A stretch of 33,302 nt of DNA from CAYMQB01 sp964392665 (GTDB taxonomy: Bacteria > Hydrothermota > E44-bin80): assembly GCA_964392665.1 (NCBI GenBank), contig CAYMQB010000033.1, positions 1 to 33,302 of the forward strand, read 5' to 3'. Position 1 is the stretch's first letter, and each line of letters starts with the position of its first letter. This document shows positions 1 to 8,219 of the stretch, one piece after another. The translations under genes and the position numbers were made by a program. Below the pieces are notes generated by a model. The model made no database searches, was not told the DNA's origin, and worked only from the letters and a program-made list of their open reading frames with translations.

Positions 1-1145
1 ACTTCAATCGGAATGATATATTCTTTGAAGGGAACTACGAAATCTACTTCTGCGGAAGATTGTTTTTTTTCTCGAACCCAAAAACTTAATTGATCGTTTC
101 TGTAATAATTGGCTTTTAACTCCTGTCCAACTATATGTTCAGCAAGAATTCCCTTATGGAAAGAGTGAAGGTCTTCCATTGTAAAAAAGTATTCCTGAAG
201 ACCTGCGGAAAAATTAATCAGTCCTGTATCCAGAAATTGAAGCTTGGGAGACTTTCTGAAATCCGGTTTAACTGGTGGTTTTGTATTTGTAGTTGGATAA
301 ATAATATCTATTAACATAGCTTTTTCTAAGGTTTTCAGAGCTTCGTTCATTTTCTCTGACTTATAATTTGAGTTACCGAATCCCTGGAACTTGATTCTTG
401 TTCCCGCTTCATAAGGGCAACTGTCTATTGCGAACCGAATAATTCGAGCCATTTCTTCGTTACGCGCATATTTCTTTACATCTTCCTTATAAGCAATTAA
501 GAGATTATTATAGATAGAATTCAGAGAAAGAATATCATCCGTTTTTATATAGTCTTTTATTACCTCAGGCATACCCCCTAAAAGTGTGAAACGATGAAAA
601 TGTTTTAATAATTCAGAATGGGCAAATCCAGTTGATGGAATCTGATTATAGAATTCAAGAGCCTCTTTAGCATTTGCAGCACTTAAGTATTCTGAAAACG
701 TCAGGGGGTACATATTAATGAATTCAACGCGACCGACCGGATAAGTTATTTTTCTACTGGAAATTGTTTTTAGAAGTGACCCAGAGGCAATTACATATAA
801 ATCTTTTGCAGACTCACAAAAATACCGTAATTGAGCCAGAGCCTTCGGAACATTCTGAATTTCGTCAATGAAGATAAGCGTCCTCCTTTTCTTACGACGT
901 TTATTTTTATGCAAAAACATTGCAGAAATCAGGTCGGTTATGGACAAATCCTGCTGGAATATCTTTTGCTCATCGGGAAGGTCAAGATTAAAATTCAGGT
1001 ATTGTTCGAATTCTTCAGAGAACATATTAACTGCTGTGGTCTTGCCCACCTGTCGGGCACCTCTAATTATCAAAGGTTTTCTGTCTTCTTTTTCCGACCA
1101 ATGCCTTAAATCATCCAGAACATCTCTGTAAAACATTTTATTCAT
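1..1145 (-). CDS. AAA+ ATPase with DUF4143-type C-terminal region (partial, 3' end outside window)
   Basis: Reading the minus strand from the ATG at 1145 gives an uninterrupted frame of about 381 codons to the window edge, so the C-terminus is missing. Residues about 29-36 (GARQVGKT) are a Walker A motif and residues 90-97 (LIFIDEIQ) a Walker B motif. The later part resembles the DUF4143 region, including a stretch close to GILAEHIVGQEL and an xVDFVV segment typical of its nuclease-like fold. Family members are common in bacteria and archaea, usually with unknown cellular role; some have been linked to toxin-antitoxin or DNA-handling functions. An in-frame ATG also exists at 1136. The 1145 start is preferred because a weak AAGGATGG precedes it. 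It stands alone, transcribed away from the TPR gene. Confidence 0.85.
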   Translation of the reverse strand, partial: MNKMFYRDVLDDLRHWSEKEDRKPLIIRGARQVGKTTAVNMFSEEFEQYLNFNLDLPDEQKIFQQDLSITDLISAMFLHKNKRRKKRRTLIFIDEIQNVPKALAQLRYFCESAKDLYVIASGSLLKTISSRKITYPVGRVEFINMYPLTFSEYLSAANAKEALEFYNQIPSTGFAHSELLKHFHRFTLLGGMPEVIKDYIKTDDILSLNSIYNNLLIAYKEDVKKYARNEEMARIIRFAIDSCPYEAGTRIKFQGFGNSNYKSEKMNEALKTLEKAMLIDIIYPTTNTKPPVKPDFRKSPKLQFLDTGLINFSAGLQEYFFTMEDLHSFHKGILAEHIVGQELKANYYRNDQLSFWVREKKQSSAEVDFVVPFKEYIIPIE

Positions 1146-1187
1146 TTGAACACCATCCTTTGGTCAATTAGCTTTAAAGTCAACCCA

Positions 1188-1216
1188 AATATAAACAAAA
1201 AACAAGATAAAGTCAA
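1188..1216 (-). promoter_or_regulatory. Sigma70-type promoter of the DUF4143 ATPase
   Basis: On the minus strand there is a TTGACT -35 box (1216-1211), a 17-nt spacer and a TATATT -10 box (1193-1188), leaving a leader of about 35-40 nt. Two near-identical 14-nt direct repeats bracket it: TAAAGTCAACCCAA at 1175-1188 and TAAAGTAAACCCAA at 1240-1253 (plus-strand reading, 13 of 14 identical). They may be an operator pair. Confidence 0.65.
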
Positions 1217-1299
1217 GGTAAATTTTGAGTAAATATGGGTAAAGTAAACCCAATTTCTGTTTTATATTATGATAAGGGGAATCCTAATGGTAGAAAAGA

Positions 1300-1860
1300 C
1301 GGAATTAGGAATTAAGGGGGACAGGCACCATTAGAGACCAAGAGACATAAGACATCAGACCAGAGACCGAAGAAAACAGGGAAACGGAGAATTGGAGAAA
1401 CGGAGATTGCACGCTATCGCTGTGAACAAACGCACTGCGTGCTGCGAATAAAACGCCCTTCGGGTGTAAAACTAATGCCTTCGGCTGTAATTAAACATTA
1501 ATGCTATGCATTATGAGATTGCTTTCATTCGACTTCGCTCCCTTCGGGTCTGAGTCTCAGGGTCGAAGACAGGACAGGCTCTATGTGGTTACTCTCAATG
1601 ACAGGGCAAGAAAGACCACAGACTTGAGACCGAAGACCAGAGACCAGACACCTGAAAGGCGAAATTACGAAATTAGAAATTGCGAAAATGGAAAATAACA
1701 CAAAAAAGCTAAAAACGAGATGTTTGATTAGTTTAATTAGTTGAATTGGTTTGATTGGTTGAAACCTTGATGCTATATAATATGAGATTGCTTCGGCAGA
1801 AATTAAGAAAAAACACTCGCAATGACAAGGCAGGAAAGAACTGAGACCTGTGAATATAAA
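1300..1860. repeat. Mosaic intergenic repeat region 1
   Basis: This spacer is built from repeat units found elsewhere in the window. In order: a degenerate GAC-headed 7-mer array (1336-1371); mini-hairpins such as GCACTGCGTGC and GCCTTCGGC (about 1408-1490); a GAGATTGCTTTC...CAATGACA element (about 1512-1605); a second 7-mer array (1621-1655); a block at 1664-1760 that recurs at 4128-4217; and another GAGATTGCTTCGGCAG...CGCAATGACA element (about 1782-1835). The long minus-strand ORF crossing it consists of these repeats and is not credible as a gene. Confidence 0.8.
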
Positions 1861-1878
1861 TGGGAAAATTTTATAATC

Positions 1879-1907
1879 TTGACGGAAGTGTGTTTTTTTG
1901 CTATATA
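1879..1907 (+). promoter_or_regulatory. Sigma70-type promoter of the TPR gene, probably leaderless
   Basis: TTGACG (1879-1884), a 17-nt spacer and TATATA (1902-1907) precede the ATG at 1917 by 9 nt. A shifted -10 reading, TATATT at 1904-1909, leaves 7 nt. No purine-rich ribosome binding site lies in front of the ATG, so the transcript probably starts at or next to the start codon. Confidence 0.55.
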
Positions 1908-1916
1908 TTAAGCGTA

Positions 1917-3590
1917 ATGAGTTTGAAACCAAAAAATATCAAAAAATCAAAAAGAGCAGAAGTTCTGGAAAGTTTCATACTGCCGGTCATCCTGCGGCAT
2001 CGCGCGGATGTTCTATCTCTTATAGGGAGGAATAAAGAAGCCGTTAAGGATTTACGCAAGGGGATCGATACAGCAAGAAAAACAGGCAATGCCAAAGCGG
2101 AAGCTTACTGTCTAATAGGATTGAGCAATGTCTATGCGGCTTTGAGCAATTATAAGGGAATGGAAAATACTTCAAAGTCAGCCCTCAGAATATATAGAAA
2201 ATTTAGAAACAAGAAAGGCGAGGCGGATAGTCTCGATAATATCGGTGAAGTACAAAGTAGTCTTGGAAAATTTCCAGAAGCCCTTGAATACTACAGGCAA
2301 GCTATAAAGATACAGAAAGAAATCGGTGATAGAGTTGGTGAGGCATTGAGCCTCAGTAACATTGGAGCAGTATTGGGTATGCTTGGCAACTACAGAGAAG
2401 CACTTAGTTCTTACGAACGTTCCCTGAAAATCCGTGAGGAGATCGACGACAGATGCGGTAAAGCAACAACTCTCAATAACATCGGATTTTTGCAGAACAA
2501 ACTTGGCAATTGTTTGGAAGCGCTTAAATACTACAGACTGTCGTTTGCAATGCGGCTTGAGGTCGGTGACAAGATGGGTACAGCAATAAGTCTCAACAAC
2601 ATCGGGTTTGTTCAGAAGAGACTTGGTAAACATAAAGAAGCACTTGAATTCTTCAGAAGTTCATTACAAATTCGAGAAAAAACAGGCGATAGGCGAGGGC
2701 AAGCAGTGACACTCAACAATATCGGGACGGTGCAGCAGAAATTCGGCAACTATACAGAGGCACTGAAATATTACAGACGCTCTCTGAAGATACGAGAAGA
2801 AATAAACGACAGGCGAGGTCTGGCAATAACAATCAGCAATATTGGGACGATATATGAAATCCAGGGTAATCACTTGAAGTCACTTAAACACTGCAAGCGT
2901 TCCTTAAGAATAGAAGAAGAAATAGGTTACAAGAATGGTGTTGCGTTAAGCCTCAACAGTATTGGCAAGTTGCACCATAAACTTGGCAACTTAACCAAGG
3001 CGTTCAAATCCTTCAGTCAATCATTGGAGATAGCAGAGGAAATTGGTGATAAGAACTGCATAGTTATGAGTCTCATCGGCATTGCAAAACTTCAGTTGGA
3101 AAAAGGAGAATTTGGACATGCCAACGCATATCTGAACAAAGCCTTAAAGATGTCCAGAGGACTTGATGAAAAGGATACTTCATTTAATATCCATTTGTCA
3201 TTAGCTGAAAACTCGTTGGTAACAGCAAAATACGATAGAGTTGAGAAGCATCTGAACCGAGCTTTCACCCTTGCTCGAGAGCTCGATTCAAAAATAAAAA
3301 AGGGAAATGCACTTCTTGTTTTAGCGCAATTTGAAAACCATAAGGGAAAATTAAAGAGGGCACAGGTTTCCTTTGATGAATCCATAAAGATATTTGAAGA
3401 ATTAAATGCCCCTTTTGATTTTGCAAAGGCATGTTTTTATAAAGGACAAGCACTAATACAGAGGCGCAAAAAGGGCGGACGACTTGTTAAACAGGCAAAA
3501 GAGATATTTAAGAAACTTGGTTCTAAAGGATGGCTCGCAAAAATAGAAGAGGGAAACGGAGAAGCTACAAGGATAAAGGATAAAAGATGA
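1917..3590 (+). CDS. Tetratricopeptide (TPR) repeat protein
   Basis: A 557-residue protein without signal peptide or membrane segment, made almost entirely of 40-residue TPR units. Seven consecutive units in the middle are very alike and each has an NIG signature in helix A (DNIGEVQ, SNIGAVL, NNIGFLQ, NNIGTVQ and so on). Flanking units are more diverged, for about 12 in all. The 40-residue spacing matches the TPR_12/LGN-type subclass, which builds a superhelical scaffold for protein-protein contacts; the partner is unknown. The upstream ATG at 1860 is possible but would place the promoter inside the gene, so 1917 is preferred. The units resemble those in the cyclase-TPR protein at 21894-25397, suggesting a shared origin. 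The 3' end runs into repeat DNA. Confidence 0.85.
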   Translation: MSLKPKNIKKSKRAEVLESFILPVILRHRADVLSLIGRNKEAVKDLRKGIDTARKTGNAKAEAYCLIGLSNVYAALSNYKGMENTSKSALRIYRKFRNKKGEADSLDNIGEVQSSLGKFPEALEYYRQAIKIQKEIGDRVGEALSLSNIGAVLGMLGNYREALSSYERSLKIREEIDDRCGKATTLNNIGFLQNKLGNCLEALKYYRLSFAMRLEVGDKMGTAISLNNIGFVQKRLGKHKEALEFFRSSLQIREKTGDRRGQAVTLNNIGTVQQKFGNYTEALKYYRRSLKIREEINDRRGLAITISNIGTIYEIQGNHLKSLKHCKRSLRIEEEIGYKNGVALSLNSIGKLHHKLGNLTKAFKSFSQSLEIAEEIGDKNCIVMSLIGIAKLQLEKGEFGHANAYLNKALKMSRGLDEKDTSFNIHLSLAENSLVTAKYDRVEKHLNRAFTLARELDSKIKKGNALLVLAQFENHKGKLKRAQVSFDESIKIFEELNAPFDFAKACFYKGQALIQRRKKGGRLVKQAKEIFKKLGSKGWLAKIEEGNGEATRIKDKR

Positions 3591-3639
3591 AGCCAAAACA
3601 AACCCCGTACGACCACTACTATATAATGCAAGAAGGTGT

Positions 3640-4260
3640 TTTACATGGCATACAGGGCAGCCGCACCTCGTGCTGCGGATAAAACGCCCTTCGGGCTGTA
3701 AAAGTGACACTAAAGTGAAAATGAGGAGATTCTTCCAGGGTTAGTAAGGCTGCGTTACTCAGAATGACATACTTTCACTTGTTACACACCCCGTCATATA
3801 CCATTCGGTATATGACACCCCTCTTTTTAGAGGGGATTTGAGCCAGTCGGGATGACGAGGCAGGAAAGACATGAGACTGAAGACATACAGAAAAAGAGCA
3901 CCAGAGCACAAGTCACAAGAGCACAAGAAAAGGCAAGTTAAAAGTGAAATCGGTGAAACGGTGAAGATATCTGTATATTCATAGTGTATTCAGTGGTATA
4001 TTTGTAGTGTATTTATTGTTTACAACAAATAACACGAAGTAAATAGACAGCGAAGCAAATATACGCCGAAGGCAAATAACGATTGACTGATGATATAAAA
4101 CGTAAGACATAAGACCTCAACAACGAGATTACGAAATTAGAAATTGCGAAAATAACACAAAAAAGCTAAAAACGAGATGTTTGATTAGTTTAATTAGTTG
4201 AATTGGTTTGATTGGTTTTATTAGTTGGATTGGTTTTATTAGTTTAACCCTTGAACTGAT
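3640..4260. repeat. Mosaic intergenic repeat region 2 (copy A of a composite)
   Basis: The spacer between two convergent genes is a chain of repeat modules. 3669-3836 is a 168-nt block nearly identical to 9740-9907 (two substitutions seen). It contains a mini-hairpin (GCCCTTCGGGC), a GAGATTCTTC...CAGAATGACA element, a perfect 10-bp hairpin (GTCATATACC, loop ATTC) and CCCCTCTTTTTAGAGGGG. Next come 7-mers with a 44-nt tail (3882-3925) identical to 15711-15754, a 115-nt block (3973-4087) resembling 10033-10147, the block 4128-4217 shared with 1664-1760, and a 9-mer array (about 4171-4245). No gene is visible. Confidence 0.85.
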
Positions 4261-4297
4261 GTTAACCGTGTCAATTCGTGGCGAAAAATCTGTTTTA

Positions 4298-5443
4298 TCA
4301 GTCGGTGATTTTTCTTTCGAGGGAGGGGTTAATGTTGGTGACGATTTCGTAGTTTATGGTTCCCGCTAATTCGGCAAGATGGTCGGCTGTTATTTCTTCA
4401 TCGCCCTGTTTTCCAAGGAGAACAACTTCATCCTCAAGCGTGACGTTTCCAATATCAGTTACGTCCACCAATATCATATTCATACATACCCTTCCTCTGA
4501 CAGGTGCTCTTTTCCCTTTGACAAGCACATAGGCAACATTTGAAAATGACCTTGAATAGCCATCGAAGTAACCTACGGGAAGGACTGCAATTTTAGAATT
4601 TCTTGTGGTTCTATGTGTGCATCCATAGCCTATATATGAACCTTCAGGGACTTGTTTTAATTGAGCAATCGTTGATTTCCAGGTAAGCGCAGGTCGCAGT
4701 TCAGGGAGTTTCTTGCCTTTCATTGAAAAGGAAACCTTTGTCTGTTTTGAGGGCCACAGCCCATACATACTTATACCTACCCTGACCATCTCGTAATAGG
4801 TTTCGGGAAAGAGCAGGGTTGCTGCCGAACAGGCAGCATGTCTTATAAGATTAGTAAATTCTTTTAAATACTCGTCTTCAATCTTTTTGAACTGTTCTAA
4901 TTGATATTTGGCATAAGAGTGGTCTGTCGTATCCTCTATGTTGGCAAAATGGGTTGAAATACCTTCTATCTTAATTGAAGAACTGCTCCTTATAAAGGAT
5001 AGAAGATTCTCAAGTTCCTTGTCTTTAACTCCCTGTCTGTTTGTTCCTGTTTCGATTTTTATGTGTACGGGTGTATTCTTACCGAGACGTTTACCGACTT
5101 CATCCAGTTTCTTGACAGTTTCCATATTGTAAATCGTCAGTCTGAGGTCATTTTTAATTGCTTCCTCGAGTTCAGCTATAGGAACATAGCCGAGAATGAG
5201 CGTGGGTTGTGTAATTCCTTTGCCCTTTAATTCAATCCCTTCTTCGATAGAATTCACACCGAGCCAGTCTACACCTGCCTTGATTGTAATTCCTGCAACT
5301 TCGCACATACCGTGACCATAGGCATTGGATTTAACCACTGCCATCAGCTTTCTTTGTTTTCCTATGAGTTTTCTAATTATGGAAAGGTTGTGAAGAAGAT
5401 TTTTTTCGCTTATTTCAACCCAGTTAAGTCGGGATTTTCTCAA
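4298..5443 (-). CDS. alr: Alanine racemase
   Basis: PLP-dependent enzyme that interconverts L- and D-alanine in the cytoplasm and supplies D-Ala for peptidoglycan. The pyridoxal-lysine motif VVKSNAYGHG lies near the N-terminus (Lys about 38). Later come a VRVGISMYG segment, the YGCTHRT region carrying the second catalytic tyrosine, GYFDGYSR, and the RGRVCMNMILVDVTD motif near the C-terminus. The length of 381 residues is normal for the family. The start is taken as the TTG at 5443 because GGAGGA lies 4-5 nt before it. The TTG at 5458 in the same frame would lack a site, since the ribosome binding site would then be coding. It overlaps the 3' end of the upstream radical SAM gene by 20 nt, so the two are very likely cotranscribed. 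Confidence 0.95.
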   Translation of the reverse strand: MRKSRLNWVEISEKNLLHNLSIIRKLIGKQRKLMAVVKSNAYGHGMCEVAGITIKAGVDWLGVNSIEEGIELKGKGITQPTLILGYVPIAELEEAIKNDLRLTIYNMETVKKLDEVGKRLGKNTPVHIKIETGTNRQGVKDKELENLLSFIRSSSSIKIEGISTHFANIEDTTDHSYAKYQLEQFKKIEDEYLKEFTNLIRHAACSAATLLFPETYYEMVRVGISMYGLWPSKQTKVSFSMKGKKLPELRPALTWKSTIAQLKQVPEGSYIGYGCTHRTTRNSKIAVLPVGYFDGYSRSFSNVAYVLVKGKRAPVRGRVCMNMILVDVTDIGNVTLEDEVVLLGKQGDEEITADHLAELAGTINYEIVTNINPSLERKITD

Positions 5444-6383
5444 ACGTCCTCCTTTCAATCTCTTTTATTGACAAGCCAAGATGGGATTTATTGCCCTGAT
5501 ATGTTTTTCTCTTTTTGAACTCCTCGTTGATGCGCGCAAGCACCTTTTGTTTTTCAAGACACCACATAGGTGCAACAAGCCTTTCTCTTTCCGCTTCTCC
5601 TGTGAGTCTCTGGATAACTATGTTTTCTGGTAACCTCTCGATGAAATCTACAACAAGCGATGCATAGTCATCCATCGAAAGTGTTTGCATTCTCTTGGCA
5701 TAATAATCTTTCGCCATTTCGGTATCTTTTAGAATATGCAAAAGGTGGATTTTTATACCGTCTATGGGAAGAGCAGAGATAACTCTTGCTGTTTCCAATA
5801 TTTCCTCGCGGGTTTCTCCAGGCAATCCGATTATAACATGAGAGGAAACAAGGATATTTTTCTTTTTCTTTGTTCGCAACACTGCATCGATGAATTCTGC
5901 AAGTGTATGGCCTCTTTTTATTGCTTTAAGGGTTTTGTAATGTGCGGACTGTAGTCCATATTCCATCCACAGATAGGTTTTGCTTGCATATGATTCGAGC
6001 AGGTCAAGTGTTTCATCCGGGACGCAGTCCGGTCTTGTGCCGATTGCAATTCCGACTATCCTTTCAGAACTCAGTGCTGTTTTCAGACATTTATTCAGAT
6101 AATTCAGCGTAAGGAATGTATTTGTAAAGGGTTGAAAATAGACTATGAATCCTTTTGCTCTATATTTTCTTTCTGCCCATTTTATACCTTTTTCTATCTG
6201 TTCGGTTAGGCTGAGATTAATGTTAATAATGGGGGAAGCGGATGCTATATCATCGCAGTATGTGCAGCCTACTTTTCCATCTATCCTGTTGGGACAGCTT
6301 GCACCGATGGATACAGGGACCCTATAAACCTTAAAACCGAACCTTGCTTTCAGGTGTTCGTTGAAACTACTATAGTAGTTCAT
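5424..6383 (-). CDS. TIGR01212/YhcC-family radical SAM protein
   Basis: A 319-residue protein beginning with the family's typical FNEHLKARFGFKVYRVPV stretch. The iron-sulfur cysteines are at about C30, C40 and C43 (CPNRIDGKVGCTYC), the wide CX9CX2C spacing of this family rather than CX3CX2C. Further motifs are a TRPDCVPDE segment, YGLQSAHYKTL, and a conserved SHVIIGLPGET. E. coli YhcC belongs to this family; its reaction is not firmly established, and the C-terminal half probably binds the substrate. The ATG at 6383 is preceded by a weak TAAGG. Its 3' end overlaps alr. Confidence 0.9.
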   Translation of the reverse strand: MNYYSSFNEHLKARFGFKVYRVPVSIGASCPNRIDGKVGCTYCDDIASASPIININLSLTEQIEKGIKWAERKYRAKGFIVYFQPFTNTFLTLNYLNKCLKTALSSERIVGIAIGTRPDCVPDETLDLLESYASKTYLWMEYGLQSAHYKTLKAIKRGHTLAEFIDAVLRTKKKKNILVSSHVIIGLPGETREEILETARVISALPIDGIKIHLLHILKDTEMAKDYYAKRMQTLSMDDYASLVVDFIERLPENIVIQRLTGEAERERLVAPMWCLEKQKVLARINEEFKKRKTYQGNKSHLGLSIKEIERRTFEKIPT

Positions 6384-6399
6384 AGAACCTTATGATCGT

Positions 6400-6570
6400 T
6401 AGACTAAATATGGTTTTATTAGTTTGATTTTTTTAATTGACATTAACAGTTTTATTGGTTTAATTGGTTGAATTAGCTGAGGGGCAAGATTGCTTCGGCA
6501 GTAACACACCCCTAAATCCCCTCTTATTAGAGGCGACTTGAAGGACTCGTAATGATGAGACAGATATGCC
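6400..6570. repeat. Mosaic intergenic repeat region 3 (short)
   Basis: A short 9-mer array (TTAGTTTGA-like units, about 6411-6475) is followed by AGATTGCTTCGGCAG, an ACACCCCTAAATCC / CCTCTTATTAGAGG hairpin and CTCGTAATGA. These are the same modules, in the same order, as parts of regions 2 and 4. No gene is visible in the 228-nt spacer. Confidence 0.7.
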
Positions 6571-6611
6571 ATTGTCGGTATACAATCGAGGAATCCCGGT
6601 TCTTGTCTGCT

Positions 6612-8096
6612 TCATCTTAAAAAATGAATCTTTAATGTTTCTCTATATCCTCCGGATGTCAAGGCGCAGAGGTAGATACCGGAGGGAAGCAGTGTACCGC
6701 TATCATCCCTGCTGTCCCATGTTACTTCAGAAACAGGAAATTTGAAATTTGAAATTGGGAAATTCTTGACTATACGACCACTTACATCATAGATACAAAG
6801 CGAAATTGGAAATTGGGAAAGTGCCAAATTTCTATTTTCTATTTTCGAAATTTCGGGAATACTGTATCTTATTTCTACCGTTTTTGTAAACGGATTGGGA
6901 TGGGCGGAAAGTCTTATGTCCCTGGTCTCTTGTCTATTGTCTGCCTTTTTTATTCCCGTATAGTAGAATGCATCCCTTAATGCCCCCCACAACTCCGGTT
7001 TTGTTCCATCGTATCCAAGAGCCCAGATACCTGCTCCACAGAGACTGCTGTCGAGAACCACCTGGTATTTCATCCTCAGGCTCAGTGAATCATCGAACCA
7101 TCCCTGATACCAGCCATCACCTGTTATGTAGTTTGCATACCAAACGGTTTTCGATGTGTCGTCCCACAGTTTTCCGTAAACCACGGCTGAATCCGTAGCT
7201 CTTGTGTAGGTGAGTGCTCCACCCGTGCCACGTGTTGGTGATTTTATGCTGTCATTTTCAGTGAGCCACCGTAGACCGTAGTACGGGCATCCCAGTATAA
7301 ATTTATCGGCGTATATTCCGTATTGTATGTAATCGTTGACCGTCCACATAACGCTGTAGGTTCCCCACAGGGTGCTTGACGGGAGAGGCGAAACAGGGCC
7401 TGCGTAGGATGAACCTGACCAGTAATAATTGTATGCCATTATGAAAAGACCGTCGGAATGGAGTGCTAGCAGGTCATAATCGAAAGCATTACCCCAGTCA
7501 ACTGCAGGTGTTGCGATGGATATATGTGAGCCGGGGAGGTTTGTGTGGAAGTAATCTGTCAGGTCTTGAATAAAAAGTGTCAGACTATCCTTGACAGGGT
7601 TCGTAGGCATTTCGAAGTCAATACTAACTCCGTCTAATGTATAATTTGTAACAAGGTTGAAAAGGTTATTTATTGCATTTGTTCGTGCAGTTGCAGAATT
7701 GAGAAGATTAAGAATTATTACATTATCAAATTGGGTTGCCGTTATCAAAACTTGCACACCATTTGAGTGTGCAATGTTTCGTAGGTTTTCCATAGTGGAT
7801 ATATTTGGAATAGTGCCAAGGGTTCCGTCCCCTTTTAGTTCCACGGAAAAATATGCTATATGAGAAAGCAAATCATATTGAAGATTGTTATAGGATGTTC
7901 CCATCCAGTAAGGGTAATAACCGTAAACGACCTTACTCAAAGGTCTTTGTCGGGTTCGGAGCTCGATTGCTCCGGGAGGAGATGAAACCGTAACTGTGCT
8001 TCCGCGATGTCTGAGCCACTCGGTTTCGTGAATACCTTGATAATTTTCCGGGAATTGAGAAATTGTGATGGCAAGAAGTATAAACAGACTATTCAA
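6612..8096 (-). CDS. Secreted glycoside hydrolase family 18-like protein with C-terminal sorting domain
   Basis: A 494-residue protein. The N-terminus (SLFILLAITIS) looks like a short signal peptide. The catalytic region, about residues 55-382, has the GH18 pattern: VVYGYYPYW at the first strand, DGVSIDFE at about 155-162 with the acid/base Glu at the end, MAYNYYW, and a terminal GIWALGYD. GH18 enzymes cleave chitin or peptidoglycan-like glycans; spore-protein YaaH/SleL relatives are similar. The end (PNPF...YSIPE...CIYDVSGR...GIY) is a type A sorting-domain-like Ig module, suggesting export and surface attachment. The start is TTG with AAGGAG 5 nt upstream. Oddly, the linker and two loops of the C-terminal module are encoded by intergenic-type repeats (see 6728-6943). 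Confidence 0.85.
   Translation of the reverse strand: MNSLFILLAITISQFPENYQGIHETEWLRHRGSTVTVSSPPGAIELRTRQRPLSKVVYGYYPYWMGTSYNNLQYDLLSHIAYFSVELKGDGTLGTIPNISTMENLRNIAHSNGVQVLITATQFDNVIILNLLNSATARTNAINNLFNLVTNYTLDGVSIDFEMPTNPVKDSLTLFIQDLTDYFHTNLPGSHISIATPAVDWGNAFDYDLLALHSDGLFIMAYNYYWSGSSYAGPVSPLPSSTLWGTYSVMWTVNDYIQYGIYADKFILGCPYYGLRWLTENDSIKSPTRGTGGALTYTRATDSAVVYGKLWDDTSKTVWYANYITGDGWYQGWFDDSLSLRMKYQVVLDSSLCGAGIWALGYDGTKPELWGALRDAFYYTGIKKADNRQETRDIRLSAHPNPFTKTVEIRYSIPEISKIENRNLALSQFPISLCIYDVSGRIVKNFPISNFKFPVSEVTWDSRDDSGTLLPSGIYLCALTSGGYRETLKIHFLR
6728..6943 (-). repeat. Intergenic-type repeats in frame inside the GH18-like gene
   Basis: 6911-6943 read on the minus strand is a 7-nt-period array of GAC-headed units (GACAATA, GACAAGA, GACCAGG, GACATAA), the family found in the spacers. 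It encodes the linker DNRQETRDIR. Around 6805-6860 lies GAAATTTCGAAAATAGAAA-type sequence, like the spacer sequence GAAATTACGAAATTAGAAA at about 1661. It encodes an extra loop (ISKIENRNLALSQFP) between two strands of the sorting domain. Around 6728-6765, CCCAATTTCAAATTTCAAA encodes a second loop (NFPISNFKFP). The frame stays open throughout. Confidence 0.75.
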
Positions 8097-8170
8097 TAAC
8101 TCTCCTTATGCTTTTTAAAAAACCACAACAAATTAGTCTTAAATCAGAACACCTTTCTCTCTTAATCCAA

Positions 8171-8199
8171 TTAATACCAGATAAATAGTGAGAAGTCAA
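8171..8199 (-). promoter_or_regulatory. Sigma70-type promoter of the GH18-like gene
   Basis: Minus strand: TTGACT (8199-8194), a 17-nt spacer and TATTAA (8176-8171), leaving a leader of roughly 70 nt before the TTG start with its AAGGAG site. It lies directly behind the 3' end of the MATE gene. Confidence 0.5.
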
Positions 8200-8219
8200 G
8201 AGTTTTGACGTATTTATAT

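Noticed and set aside
1525..1932. Long minus-strand ORF of 135 codons over the first repeat spacer
   Set aside because: It is translated repeat DNA (7-mer, hairpin and 9-mer modules), and similar peptide phrases recur wherever the modules do. It has no ribosome site and overlaps the TPR gene promoter.
2178..2633. Antisense ORF inside the TPR gene
   Set aside because: An open antisense frame is expected from the periodic 120-nt TPR units; the plus strand carries clear TPR motifs.
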